Assembly (NCBI GenBank): GCA_002342685.1
Contig: DDQN01000028.1
Location: forward strand, 1 to 27,828
Direction: 5' to 3'
DNA length: 27,828 nucleotides
Origin: Vibrio sp. UBA2441
GTDB lineage: Bacteria > Pseudomonadota > Gammaproteobacteria > Enterobacterales > Vibrionaceae
A program made the position numbers and the translations under genes. Under the pieces are notes generated by a model. That model saw only the letters and a list, made by a program, of their open reading frames with translations. It ran no database searches and was not told where the DNA came from. Below are positions 15,765 to 23,431 of this stretch, piece after piece; position 1 is the first letter of the stretch, and each line of letters starts with the position of its first letter.

Positions 15765-15808
15765 GGTTAACCTCAGATAGTATCACCCTAAAGTTAAGGT
15801 ATTAGGAG

Positions 15809-15835
15809 CTGGCATTCAATTAACATTTATGCCAG
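15809..15835. promoter_or_regulatory. LysR-type operator between the MATE and lysR genes
   Basis: CTGGCAT (15809) and ATGCCAG (15829) form a 7+7 inverted repeat with 13 bases between, in the 102-base gap shared by two divergent genes. This is the usual place and form of a LysR-family recognition site, suggesting that the LysR product controls both itself and the exporter. Confidence 0.45.
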
Positions 15836-15866
15836 TCTGACATTACAAAAACTCATGTGAAAACTT

Positions 15867-16817
15867 ATGGCACCTTTTACTCATCTTCCTTATTCGCACA
15901 ATGGTCTGAAAACGTTTGAATCCGTAGCCAGATTAATGAGCTTTACACTTGCTGCCAACGAATTACACGTGACACAAAGTGCGGTGAGTCGGCAGGTTAA
16001 ACAGTTAGAGCACGAGTTAAATATATCACTAGTGGTCAGGATGCACCGTTCGATCGAGCTTACACCGCAAGGACAGGCGCTCTATTCGATACTGAATAAG
16101 AACTACCAGTCCTTAGAATCTCTGCTTTCTTCTTGGCAAAAAGGTTCAAAAAAGAAAATAGTGATTAAAGCGGCATTTAGTTTTACTACTCGAACGTTGA
16201 TTCCAAAGATACAGCAACTTAAAGAGCGGTATCCTGATTATGAAATCGTGATGATCCCGACGATGGATGAGGAAATTGTACTTAATGGAACTGATTATGA
16301 TGTATTAATTTTTAATACGCGTGTTGGGCATAGATTTAGCGGTGACCATGACGTTATGTTTTTGCGTGATGAGTACATGGCTCCAGTTTTTTCTCAGAGT
16401 TTAGCCAGTAGTAAGTTGGATCTTAAGTCGGTGGTGAAAATGCCTAGATTACATTCCACTCTTGATCACCATGATTGGAAAACGTGGTTCGCAAGCCTTG
16501 AACAAAGAGATACGGGTGTCATTAGTGATACGACGTTTTCATCACTAGATTTGGCTCTTAGTGCCTGCGCAGCGGGGAATGGTGTAACGGTGACGGATTT
16601 ATTATTAATTCTGCCTGAATTGGAACGCGGGTTTCTGGTATGTCCTGAAGGAATACAGATCCAACATAGCGCTTGGAAATATTTTTGTCATAAACGCACG
16701 GATTCACCCGTTATTAAAGATTTAATTGATTGGATATTTAGAGAGACAGATAGAGAGGTTAATCAGTTAACCACAATAGCCGAACAATATGGATGGAATG
16801 GCGTTATAAGCTCGTAA
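15867..16817 (+). CDS. LysR-family transcriptional regulator
   Basis: A 316-aa LTTR. The N-terminal winged helix-turn-helix covers about residues 10-70 (LKTFESVARLMSFTLAANELHVTQSAVSRQVKQLEHELNISLVVR is the standard LTTR core; the recognition helix is TQSAVSRQVKQLE). Residues about 95-300 form the periplasmic-binding-like effector domain. The N-terminal style (LPYSHNGLKTFESVARLMSFT) resembles the GcvA/AmpR subgroup. It is divergent from the MATE exporter, with an inverted repeat between them. No strong ribosome binding site is seen before the ATG. Effector unknown. Confidence 0.9.
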   Translation: MAPFTHLPYSHNGLKTFESVARLMSFTLAANELHVTQSAVSRQVKQLEHELNISLVVRMHRSIELTPQGQALYSILNKNYQSLESLLSSWQKGSKKKIVIKAAFSFTTRTLIPKIQQLKERYPDYEIVMIPTMDEEIVLNGTDYDVLIFNTRVGHRFSGDHDVMFLRDEYMAPVFSQSLASSKLDLKSVVKMPRLHSTLDHHDWKTWFASLEQRDTGVISDTTFSSLDLALSACAAGNGVTVTDLLLILPELERGFLVCPEGIQIQHSAWKYFCHKRTDSPVIKDLIDWIFRETDREVNQLTTIAEQYGWNGVISS

Positions 16818-16976
16818 TAACCGTCACTATTAAGTTCTTCTGCACATGCTCCAGTTTGTCAAAGTGAACTTTATGTGCTTCATTAAAAGTAACAAGATTT
16901 TATGAGATTTATACTCCGTTAGTTTTGCTTGCCAGTGGATCGAAAGGTTAATGAGTATAATTAGGGATACTTAGCA

Positions 16977-18425
16977 TTGAAACTTACAAACTCATACTAT
17001 GAACTGGGTAAACATTTTTATCAGGAGATCAACCCTTCACCTGTTGATCATCCAGAGTTAATACTATGGAACGACAAATTAGCCCAAGAACTCTCACTAC
17101 CCGAAGATATTATAAAAAATGCGGCTGATTATTTTTCTGGTAATAAATTGTTCAATGGTTCAACACCAATTGCTCTCGCATATGCAGGACATCAGTTTGG
17201 AGGATTTAGCCCACAATTAGGGGATGGAAGAGCTCATCTATTAGGTGAGTTGACTGATAACCAGGGACATTTGTATGAGTTACAATTAAAAGGCTCAGGA
17301 CAAACTCGTTATTCCCGCCGTGGTGATGGTCGATGTGCATTAAAGCCTGCTATAAGAGAGTTTATCATGAGCGAGGCGATGCATGGGCTTGGTATTGCGA
17401 CTAGCCGGAGCTTGTCTGTCGTTACGACTGGCGAAACGTTATATCGTGGAATTGCGGTACCGGGAGCTATTGTAAGCCGGTTAGCTTCTAGCCACATTCG
17501 TGTGGGTACATTCCAGTATTTTGCTGCTAAAGGTGATATAGAATCACTGCAAGTGTTGTTAGATTATGCCATTGACCGTCATTATCCTGAGATTGATTTT
17601 GACCCGGAAATTAATGGTTCTCAACGAATAACTCGGTTTTTGGATGCTGTTATTGATAATCAGGTAAAAACGATTGTTAACTGGATGAGAGTCGGCTTTA
17701 TTCATGGTGTCATGAACACGGATAATATGACGATTTCTGGTGAAACTATCGATTATGGTCCGTGTGCAATGATGGGAGTTTATAGCCCGGATGCCGTTTT
17801 TTCATCAATTGATGAGCAGGGGCGATACTGCTACGGAAATCAACCAGCTATCACTCAGTGGAACCTTGCCAGACTGGCTGAATGCCTTATTCCGCTTTTG
17901 GACGAGAATACAGAAAAAGCCGTTTCTCAATTAGAGCCATTGATCATCGGGTTTACCGAAAAATATCAAAACGCTTATTACGCAATGATGTATGCAAAGT
18001 TGGGGATAGTCTATTCTGATGGGGCAGACAAAGTCTTTATTGATCAGTTTTTGCATTTACTGGAGAAGAACAAGCTAGATTATACGGACACTTTTCTTCA
18101 GTTGACGAACATTGCAAGAGGTGCCGTTGATAATGTTCTTGAGGCGCCATTAGCCGAGTGGCTGCCTCGTTGGAAAAAACAGGTGACTAATGGCTATCAC
18201 AGCGAGGCGATAGAGTTGATGCTAGCTAATAATCCATTGGTCATACCGAGAAATCATCACATTGAAGCCGTACTTACTGCGTGTGAAGAAAACACTACGA
18301 ATAAAAGTGTAGAGAAGTTTTTGCAAGTGCTTCGCTCTCCATATCAGTTAATGGAAGATACGAGTCAGTATCAGGATCTTCCTATTGATGGTGATATCGG
18401 ATATCACACTTTTTGCGGAACTTAA
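16977..18425 (+). CDS. selO: Protein adenylyltransferase SelO (YdiU family)
   Basis: Pseudokinase-fold enzyme that transfers AMP from ATP to protein Ser/Thr/Tyr; in E. coli it is tied to redox homeostasis and stress. Motifs: AYAGHQFGGFSPQLGDGRAHLLGE (start near residue 68), QLKGSGQTRYSRRGDGRCALKPAIREFIMSEA (the glycine-rich and nucleotide-binding part, split here only for citation), GFIHGVMNTDNMTISG with the catalytic-loop Asn, and IDYGP, the DFG-like metal-binding site. Length 482 aa matches E. coli (478). The C-terminal Cys480 (HTFCGT) is in the place of the conserved C-terminal Cys. The start is TTG: the frame is closed before any ATG, and residues from YYELGKHFYQE on are conserved. TATAAT at 16956 would give a nearly leaderless mRNA. 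Confidence 0.93.
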   Translation: MKLTNSYYELGKHFYQEINPSPVDHPELILWNDKLAQELSLPEDIIKNAADYFSGNKLFNGSTPIALAYAGHQFGGFSPQLGDGRAHLLGELTDNQGHLYELQLKGSGQTRYSRRGDGRCALKPAIREFIMSEAMHGLGIATSRSLSVVTTGETLYRGIAVPGAIVSRLASSHIRVGTFQYFAAKGDIESLQVLLDYAIDRHYPEIDFDPEINGSQRITRFLDAVIDNQVKTIVNWMRVGFIHGVMNTDNMTISGETIDYGPCAMMGVYSPDAVFSSIDEQGRYCYGNQPAITQWNLARLAECLIPLLDENTEKAVSQLEPLIIGFTEKYQNAYYAMMYAKLGIVYSDGADKVFIDQFLHLLEKNKLDYTDTFLQLTNIARGAVDNVLEAPLAEWLPRWKKQVTNGYHSEAIELMLANNPLVIPRNHHIEAVLTACEENTTNKSVEKFLQVLRSPYQLMEDTSQYQDLPIDGDIGYHTFCGT

Positions 18426-18497
18426 TATTCAAAATTTCAGCAGGTTTTCGAAATACTCCTTAAATATAAACCACCCAATCATTCGTCCAATTACTCG

Positions 18498-18552
18498 TTG
18501 ACACAATAGAAACAAATAATTAAACTCGTTGCATTTGCATCGTACTAGTACG
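18498..18552 (+). promoter_or_regulatory. Promoter and TrpR-operator-like element before the orphan trpB
   Basis: TTGACA (18498) - 17 bp - TAAACT (18521) is a good sigma70 promoter, followed by CGTACTAGTACG (18541-18552), a perfect 12-bp palindrome. ACTAGTACGC is identical to the right half of the E. coli trp operator (from memory of the published operator). A TrpR dimer here would sit just downstream of the start of transcription. No leader peptide with Trp codons and no attenuator were found. Confidence 0.6.
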
Positions 18553-18643
18553 CTAGATCGTTCGGGTAAGATATAAGATTAATGAGCGACTTGAGGCATG
18601 TGCCCATTTAAAGCTGAAGCCTACAAATTTAAGGATAACAATA

Positions 18644-19867
18644 ATGAAAAATAGTTTTGAACACGCTATGCCTAATAGAGAAGGTTACTTTGGAGAGTAC
18701 GGTGGTAGCTTTATCCCGCCAGAGCTTGAAGTTATCATGAAACAAATTGGTGAAGCCTATGATGTATGCCGACAAGATCCTGCTTTTAAAACTGAATTGG
18801 CGCGTTTGTATAAACACTTTGTAGGTCGTCCCAGCCCAATTTTTCATGCCCAGAACCTATCTGAGAAATACGGCGTTGATATCTACCTTAAGCGTGAAGA
18901 TCTTAACCATACTGGTGCACATAAAATTAACCATTGTTTAGGTGAAGCACTGTTAGCTAAAAAAATGGGTAAGCAGAAACTTATAGCAGAAACGGGGGCA
19001 GGGCAGCATGGTGTTGCACTAGCGACGGCAGCGGCTTTAGTTGGATTAGAGTGCGATATTTATATGGGTGAAGTAGATATTGCCAAAGAACACCCAAATG
19101 TGGTTCGCATGAGAATACTGGGTGCTAACGTGATTCCAGTGAGCCATGGACGTAAAACGTTAAAAGAAGCGGTAGATTCGGCATTTGAGGCGTATTTAAA
19201 AGACCCAATAACCCAACTATATGCGATCGGTTCTGTGGTTGGGCCGCATCCATTTCCTATGATGGTACGTGATTTTCAGTCGATTATTGGTAATGAAGCT
19301 CGTGTACAATTTAAAGAAATGACCGGTGGGCTTCCAGATAATTTAGTGGCTTGTGTTGGTGGTGGCTCAAACGCCATGGGGTTATTCACTGCTTTCTTAG
19401 ATGATAAAGAGGTGAGTCTTCATGGGGTGGAGCCTGCTGGCCGTACGCTTGAAGAAGTAGGCGAGCATGCAGCAACATTGACCCTTGGTGAGCCCGGTGT
19501 CATGCATGGGTTTAAATCTTACATGCTTAAAGATGATCAAGGTGAACCTCAAGAAGTGTACTCAGTCGCAAGTGGATTGGACTATCCATCGGTTGGACCG
19601 CAGCACAGTTATTTGAAGGATGCTGGCCGCGTACAGTACGGAACCGTTGATGATAAAGAAGCCATTGACGCTTTCTTCGAACTATCTCGTTTAGAAGGCA
19701 TTATCCCGGCAATTGAGTCGGCTCATGCGGTGGCGTATGCCATTAAGTTGGCTAAGCAGGACTTAAAAGGCAGTGTGTTAATCAACTTGTCTGGACGCGG
19801 TGACAAAGATATTGATTTTGTAGTTGAAACTTACGGCTCTGAATACGGAATTGAATCGTTGGTATAA
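18644..19867 (+). CDS. trpB: Stand-alone tryptophan synthase beta subunit
   Basis: PLP enzyme that joins indole and serine to make tryptophan. The PLP lysine is Lys94 in HTGAHKINHCLG; the catalytic Glu116 is in ETGAGQHGVA; the phosphate-binding loop is GGGSNAMG; SGRGDKD near the C-terminus contacts the pyridine ring. It is of TrpB1 type (407 aa, N-terminus FGEYGGSFIPPELE) and not the longer TrpB2. There is no trpA or other trp gene on either side: the neighbours are selO and a histidine kinase. AAGGA lies upstream of the ATG, with a trp-operator-like element about 100 bases upstream. A likely job is salvage of free indole into tryptophan, since many Vibrio make or meet indole. It could also be a duplicate of the biosynthetic copy. 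Confidence 0.93.
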   Translation: MKNSFEHAMPNREGYFGEYGGSFIPPELEVIMKQIGEAYDVCRQDPAFKTELARLYKHFVGRPSPIFHAQNLSEKYGVDIYLKREDLNHTGAHKINHCLGEALLAKKMGKQKLIAETGAGQHGVALATAAALVGLECDIYMGEVDIAKEHPNVVRMRILGANVIPVSHGRKTLKEAVDSAFEAYLKDPITQLYAIGSVVGPHPFPMMVRDFQSIIGNEARVQFKEMTGGLPDNLVACVGGGSNAMGLFTAFLDDKEVSLHGVEPAGRTLEEVGEHAATLTLGEPGVMHGFKSYMLKDDQGEPQEVYSVASGLDYPSVGPQHSYLKDAGRVQYGTVDDKEAIDAFFELSRLEGIIPAIESAHAVAYAIKLAKQDLKGSVLINLSGRGDKDIDFVVETYGSEYGIESLV

Positions 19868-19906
19868 CCCAAGGTAATTAAACTATTTTGCAAGAATGAG
19901 TTTTTG

Positions 19907-19944
19907 AAAGGCCTCCACTATTCGGTGGTAGGCCTTTATTTTTT
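19907..19944 (+). terminator. Rho-independent terminator after trpB
   Basis: AAAGGCCT/AGGCCTTT (8 bp), extended inside by CCAC/GTGG with one bulged base, then ATTTTTTG. On the opposite strand the stem is followed by TTTCAAAAAC, so it may partly serve the convergent kinase gene. Confidence 0.85.
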
Positions 19945-19945
19945 G

Positions 19946-19990
19946 TTCTAGTGATTCTAGTGATTCTAGTGATTCTAGTGGCTCTACTGA
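19946..19990. repeat. 9-bp tandem repeat (TTCTAGTGA) abutting the kinase stop codon
   Basis: Three perfect copies of TTCTAGTGA, a fourth with one change, and a degenerate fifth (CTCTACTGA) that contains the histidine kinase stop. Read on the - strand the unit is CAC-TAG-AAT, so in the kinase frame there is a stop every three codons. The unit is a multiple of three, and its last copy overlaps the coding end, which suggests slippage duplication of the gene end. Confidence 0.8.
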
Positions 19991-21345
19991 TTGTGCACAG
20001 TTAACGTAAACTTAGCCCCGCCCATTTCACTTTTGCCCACTGACAGTTCACCGCCAATCTTTCTAGCCGCCGCTTTGGCAATGGCCAAGCCCAACCCAAG
20101 CCCGCCTGTCTTCTGATTTCGGCTACTATCTAAGCGAGAAAATGGAACAAAAACTAACGAGTAGTTCACTTGCTCAATACCAATACCATCGTCTTCCACT
20201 GATATTTCTAAATTATCGCTATTTTTGCAAGCAGTGATAATTACAGTAGATTTCGCATAACGAATAGCGTTTTTTATCAGATTATCGAGTAGCAAGCGGA
20301 TATGAACTGTATGGCATTCAAGTGTTATTTCCGAACGGATATTCAGTTGTAACTCTTTCTCTTGCGAGTGATTAAGTATCGCTATTCTTGATTGAGTAAA
20401 TTGAAGCAACGATAGGTTGCTCTTTTCGTCTGACTCATCATGATTGGCCTCAGAGTTTAGCTTTGAATAGGCCACAACTTGTCTTGTTAGAGAGTCTAGA
20501 TCATCCACATAAGTATCAATGTTATTGAGCAGCTCAATCTGTAGTGGTTCGTGACAACTCTTGCGTAATAAACCTGTCGCTAACTGAACCCGACTTAGCG
20601 GGGTGCGCATTTCGTGAGGAACGGCTTGGGCAAATACCTGACTTTCTTTGACCGTCTCAGCAATTTCATTCGCCATCATATTGAAATTAGTGGCCAGTTG
20701 TTTTACTGGTTGGGGGATATCTTCATTCGCTCTGGTTTGCAGGTCTCCGAGCCCAAATGCTTTGTAGGTTTGATTGAGCGCTTCAATTTGCTGCTGTAAT
20801 CGTTTGGCAGGGTAGTAAAGACCGCAGCCAATGACAAACAAAATGACAACGAGTAGAAGTAACATCGCAGCGTCTTCAGGGTCGTTAATCCAATGCTCTT
20901 CTTGGTGGCTTATGTGCGGAACAACAATGTCTGGATCACCAATGGTTAATATTCCAGCATATTTTTGCATTGGATAGGTCGCCAGCAAGGTGTCTTCCCG
21001 TTCCATCCAGTAAACCGTGCTTCCTGAAAACTTAGAGACTAAGTCACAATTTTTACAAGGGACAGTCCCGATTACGGTTTCTTTTGAGCTGGGTACCCAA
21101 TTGAGTTCATAGCTATATAAATATCGAGGGCCATTGCCAAAGTAATCGTCGGGAGATATATCTTGAGCTTGCCAGCTAGTGGAGACCTTGTTATGAATGA
21201 AATCGGTATCTTCTAAAAAATCTGAGATCTCTCTTTGTTCTAAAAAATAACTAACAGCGATGATAGTGACGAAGATGCTCGCGACCAACGCAGTGACCAT
21301 ACTCAAATAAATTCGCAGGAAAGTTGGAGGCATTTTCTTAACCAT
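19984..21345 (-). CDS. rstB: Membrane sensor histidine kinase, RstB-like
   Basis: Two-component sensor of 453 aa. TM1 spans about residues 8-34, the periplasmic sensor about 35-157, TM2 about 158-177, then a HAMP linker (to about 235), HisKA with the phosphorylated His244 in HEMRTPLSR, and an HATPase domain with NLIKNAIRYA (N box), EDDGIGIE (G1) and GLGLGLAIAK (G2). The C-terminal style PFSRLDSSRNQKTGG matches RstB-type kinases. The periplasmic domain has a CKNC pair (Cys97, Cys100), a possible redox or metal sensing point not expected in E. coli RstB. Its ATG overlaps the response regulator stop by eight bases, so the two are translated together. The stop lies in a 9-bp tandem repeat. Confidence 0.88.
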   Translation of the reverse strand: MVKKMPPTFLRIYLSMVTALVASIFVTIIAVSYFLEQREISDFLEDTDFIHNKVSTSWQAQDISPDDYFGNGPRYLYSYELNWVPSSKETVIGTVPCKNCDLVSKFSGSTVYWMEREDTLLATYPMQKYAGILTIGDPDIVVPHISHQEEHWINDPEDAAMLLLLVVILFVIGCGLYYPAKRLQQQIEALNQTYKAFGLGDLQTRANEDIPQPVKQLATNFNMMANEIAETVKESQVFAQAVPHEMRTPLSRVQLATGLLRKSCHEPLQIELLNNIDTYVDDLDSLTRQVVAYSKLNSEANHDESDEKSNLSLLQFTQSRIAILNHSQEKELQLNIRSEITLECHTVHIRLLLDNLIKNAIRYAKSTVIITACKNSDNLEISVEDDGIGIEQVNYSLVFVPFSRLDSSRNQKTGGLGLGLAIAKAAARKIGGELSVGKSEMGGAKFTLTVHNQ

Positions 21346-22030
21346 TGGCTAGCATATATCCTTTGTTGCGAACGGTGAGAATCATTTTATAGGGGGAGCA
21401 GTCATCCTGTAATTTTTTACGTAGACCAGAAATTCGCATGTCAACAGAGCGATCATTGAAATCATAGTTGATACCTCTAAGGGATTGACAGCAATCCTCC
21501 CGGCTAACTGGCGTTCCGCGGTTTTGAGCTAAAAGGACCAGCATTTCGTATTCGGCTTCAGTAAGGTTTAGCTCGGAACCTTTGTAATATGCACGCTTAT
21601 TAGAGGTTTCTATTTTAATATCTCCGACGACAATTACACTGGATTTGATCGGCTGTATAACTGTTGTAGAACGCCTAAGTAAGGCTTCAATGCGTGCAAT
21701 CAAAATATGTGGTCGAATTGGCTTGGTTAGGTAGTCATCAGCCCCAAGTTTTAATAAACTGACTTCGCTCATTTCGTCATCGCGAGCCGTCATAACCAAT
21801 ATCGCCCCCTGATAAAATTCGCGAGCTAACTTGCACACTTCAATACCATCTATTTCTGGTAGCATCAGGTCAAGAATAACAAGATCAGGCGTCGCTTGTT
21901 TTATTAGTTCAAGAGCTGTTTTCCCGTTTTCGGCCACTAGAGTATCAAACCCTTCTGCTTGCAAATACATGTCGGTAAGGCGAGATATCTCAACATCATC
22001 TTCTACTATCAGTATCTTCTTATTACGCAT
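21338..22030 (-). CDS. rstA: OmpR/PhoB-family response regulator, RstA-like
   Basis: A 230-aa regulator: receiver domain (residues 6-120) with acidic pocket Glu10/Asp11, phosphoacceptor Asp54 (VILDLMLP), Thr81 and Lys103 (LTKP), then an OmpR-type winged helix (about 135-228) with SREDCCQSLRGINYDFNDRSVDMRISGLRKKL. Start at 22030 because GAGG lies five bases before it and the receiver begins at once (KKILIVEDD); the upstream ATG at 22078 would add 16 unrelated residues. Partner of the RstB-like kinase downstream. Its product is expected to bind the TTACAT direct repeats just upstream of its own gene, controlling itself and the divergent lipoprotein operon. Confidence 0.92.
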   Translation of the reverse strand: MRNKKILIVEDDVEISRLTDMYLQAEGFDTLVAENGKTALELIKQATPDLVILDLMLPEIDGIEVCKLAREFYQGAILVMTARDDEMSEVSLLKLGADDYLTKPIRPHILIARIEALLRRSTTVIQPIKSSVIVVGDIKIETSNKRAYYKGSELNLTEAEYEMLVLLAQNRGTPVSREDCCQSLRGINYDFNDRSVDMRISGLRKKLQDDCSPYKMILTVRNKGYMLANG

Positions 22031-22090
22031 GCGAACCTCATTGTTATTGTTGAAGTATCTTATCCGTCTGCATGACATATTTAAAGGCCG

Positions 22091-22144
22091 CTTACATTCG
22101 CTTACATGATACTCAGTACCTCTTACATAACCTTACCCTATAAA
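22091..22144. promoter_or_regulatory. RstA-box-like TTACAT direct repeats in the divergent promoter
   Basis: CTTACAT occurs at 22091, 22101 and 22122, with CTTACC at 22132: two pairs with 10-bp spacing, the pairs 31 bp apart. TACATTCGCTTACA (22093-22106) matches 10 of the 12 fixed positions of the E. coli RstA box as I recall it (TACATNTNGTTACA). The second pair abuts a + strand -10, TATAAA (22139-22144), in the position of an OmpR-class activator overlapping -35 of the lipoprotein gene. Confidence 0.6.
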
Positions 22145-22195
22145 AAAATCAACATGGCAAACTAACAGGGTACTTATTTGACTCTGGTTATGACT

Positions 22196-23407
22196 ATGAA
22201 ACTTGCTACTGTTTGCTTAACTTTTCTTCCTATTATTCTTAGTGGATGTAACTCTACAGATTCCACTGAAGGAAAGGCGAATATCAATTCTTCTGCACTC
22301 TCAATGGAAACACTATCGCTCGGAATTACCGTTGTTCCACCTGAGTTGACTAGTCAATTCAGCAGTAAATTGAACTTTAATCGATATACCAAGGTGACCG
22401 CGCCGAACGGTAAAGCTATCCATATCGTAGTACAAAATAAGTTGACTGATAACCAAGTTATTAGAGCACGGTCGGTTTTAGAGCATTATCTGACTGATTA
22501 TCCCGGATCAAAATATGGCTCTGATAAGTCGGCGGTTGCCAACAAAATGGCAGATAATAATGCAACGTTATTGCTGTTAAATGGTAGTGACGATGGCACC
22601 AATCCAGCGGCAGAGCTGAACGGTCAACCCTTGTATCAGGATGAGATTCAGGTCGAAGGTGGCAATTGGTACGTGAACCAGAATTTTGAACACAGGGACG
22701 CAACATTTGAAGAGATCCTGCATATGGTTCATGACACCGGCATTGGTGTGGACCAAACCCCTCGTTTTATTGGAGTATTGCCAAATTATCAGGCTGATAT
22801 TCGCAGCGCCCAAGTGAGTGCTTTGACCAATAAACGTTGGGCATTTTCATCCAGTGAGAGTAGTTGGGTAACAGAGCTTACCGCTGAGAACAGCCTTTCT
22901 CAGGAGTATTTAGCGTCAGTGATAGACTCGTATTATGGGCTTTGGGGTAGCTGGAAAGGAAGTTCTGAATATGGGATGTGGGGGCTGTATGTAGCGAAAA
23001 CCCGTAACGAGATTAGTGCCGAAGATCCGTTAGGTGCAGCGTTAATGGGGGACTTTTTCCAACCAACCCTTACTTACAATGCCAGAATTGATAACTCTTT
23101 TAAGGGAGATTTTTCTCTCAAATTGGATGTAGATAAACCCTATAGCCATCACTCACAATACCTAAAAGATGTGACACTGACAGGTAGCTCTGCATCCAAC
23201 GTTATTGTTAACCAGTTGGATAATTTCATTACTGGTAACCAGGCAGAAAACAGAGTCATTTTTACTGGCAACTCCTCGGAGTATCGAATTAATGTTAAAG
23301 CGAATGGAATCACCGAAATTGTTGATCTTGTGGACAGCAGAGACGGAAGAAACACCGTTAAACATATAGAGAAACTGGTATTTAGTGACACGACGATTTC
23401 GTTGTAA
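22196..23407 (+). CDS. Lipoprotein of unknown function with a C-terminal RTX-associated-type segment
   Basis: Residues 1-18 are a type II signal peptide with lipobox LSGC (Cys18 of the 403-aa form), so it is a lipid-anchored envelope protein. The body is not recognised. It contains FEEILHMVHDTGIG, with Glu and two His spaced H-x2-H, possibly a metal site though not a classical HExxH. The last ~60 residues (FTGNSSEYRINV...DLVDSRDGRNTVKHIEKLVFSD) resemble the segment, Y-x-I then D-G-x-x-T-V-x-x-I-E-x-L-x-F-S-D, common at the C-termini of RTX-type and other large secreted proteins, here without Ca-binding nonapeptides. Start uncertain: TTG at 22178 has AGGG upstream; ATG at 22190 and 22196 are in frame, and 22196 gives the most normal signal peptide. 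Co-transcribed with the next response regulator (24-base gap) and divergent from rstAB. Confidence 0.75.
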   Translation: MKLATVCLTFLPIILSGCNSTDSTEGKANINSSALSMETLSLGITVVPPELTSQFSSKLNFNRYTKVTAPNGKAIHIVVQNKLTDNQVIRARSVLEHYLTDYPGSKYGSDKSAVANKMADNNATLLLLNGSDDGTNPAAELNGQPLYQDEIQVEGGNWYVNQNFEHRDATFEEILHMVHDTGIGVDQTPRFIGVLPNYQADIRSAQVSALTNKRWAFSSSESSWVTELTAENSLSQEYLASVIDSYYGLWGSWKGSSEYGMWGLYVAKTRNEISAEDPLGAALMGDFFQPTLTYNARIDNSFKGDFSLKLDVDKPYSHHSQYLKDVTLTGSSASNVIVNQLDNFITGNQAENRVIFTGNSSEYRINVKANGITEIVDLVDSRDGRNTVKHIEKLVFSDTTISL

Positions 23408-23431
23408 CGACAATAACGAGCTTGATAAGTG

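Noticed and set aside
16951..16974. ATG start for SelO at 16951
   Set aside because: It is in another frame and meets TAG after seven codons.
18552..18643. trp leader peptide/attenuator before the orphan trpB
   Set aside because: The only short frame reads MSDLRHVPI with no Trp codon, and no terminator/antiterminator pair is visible.
19946..19990. CRISPR-like repeat array
   Set aside because: Units are 9 bp with no spacers and no cas genes; it is a simple tandem repeat.
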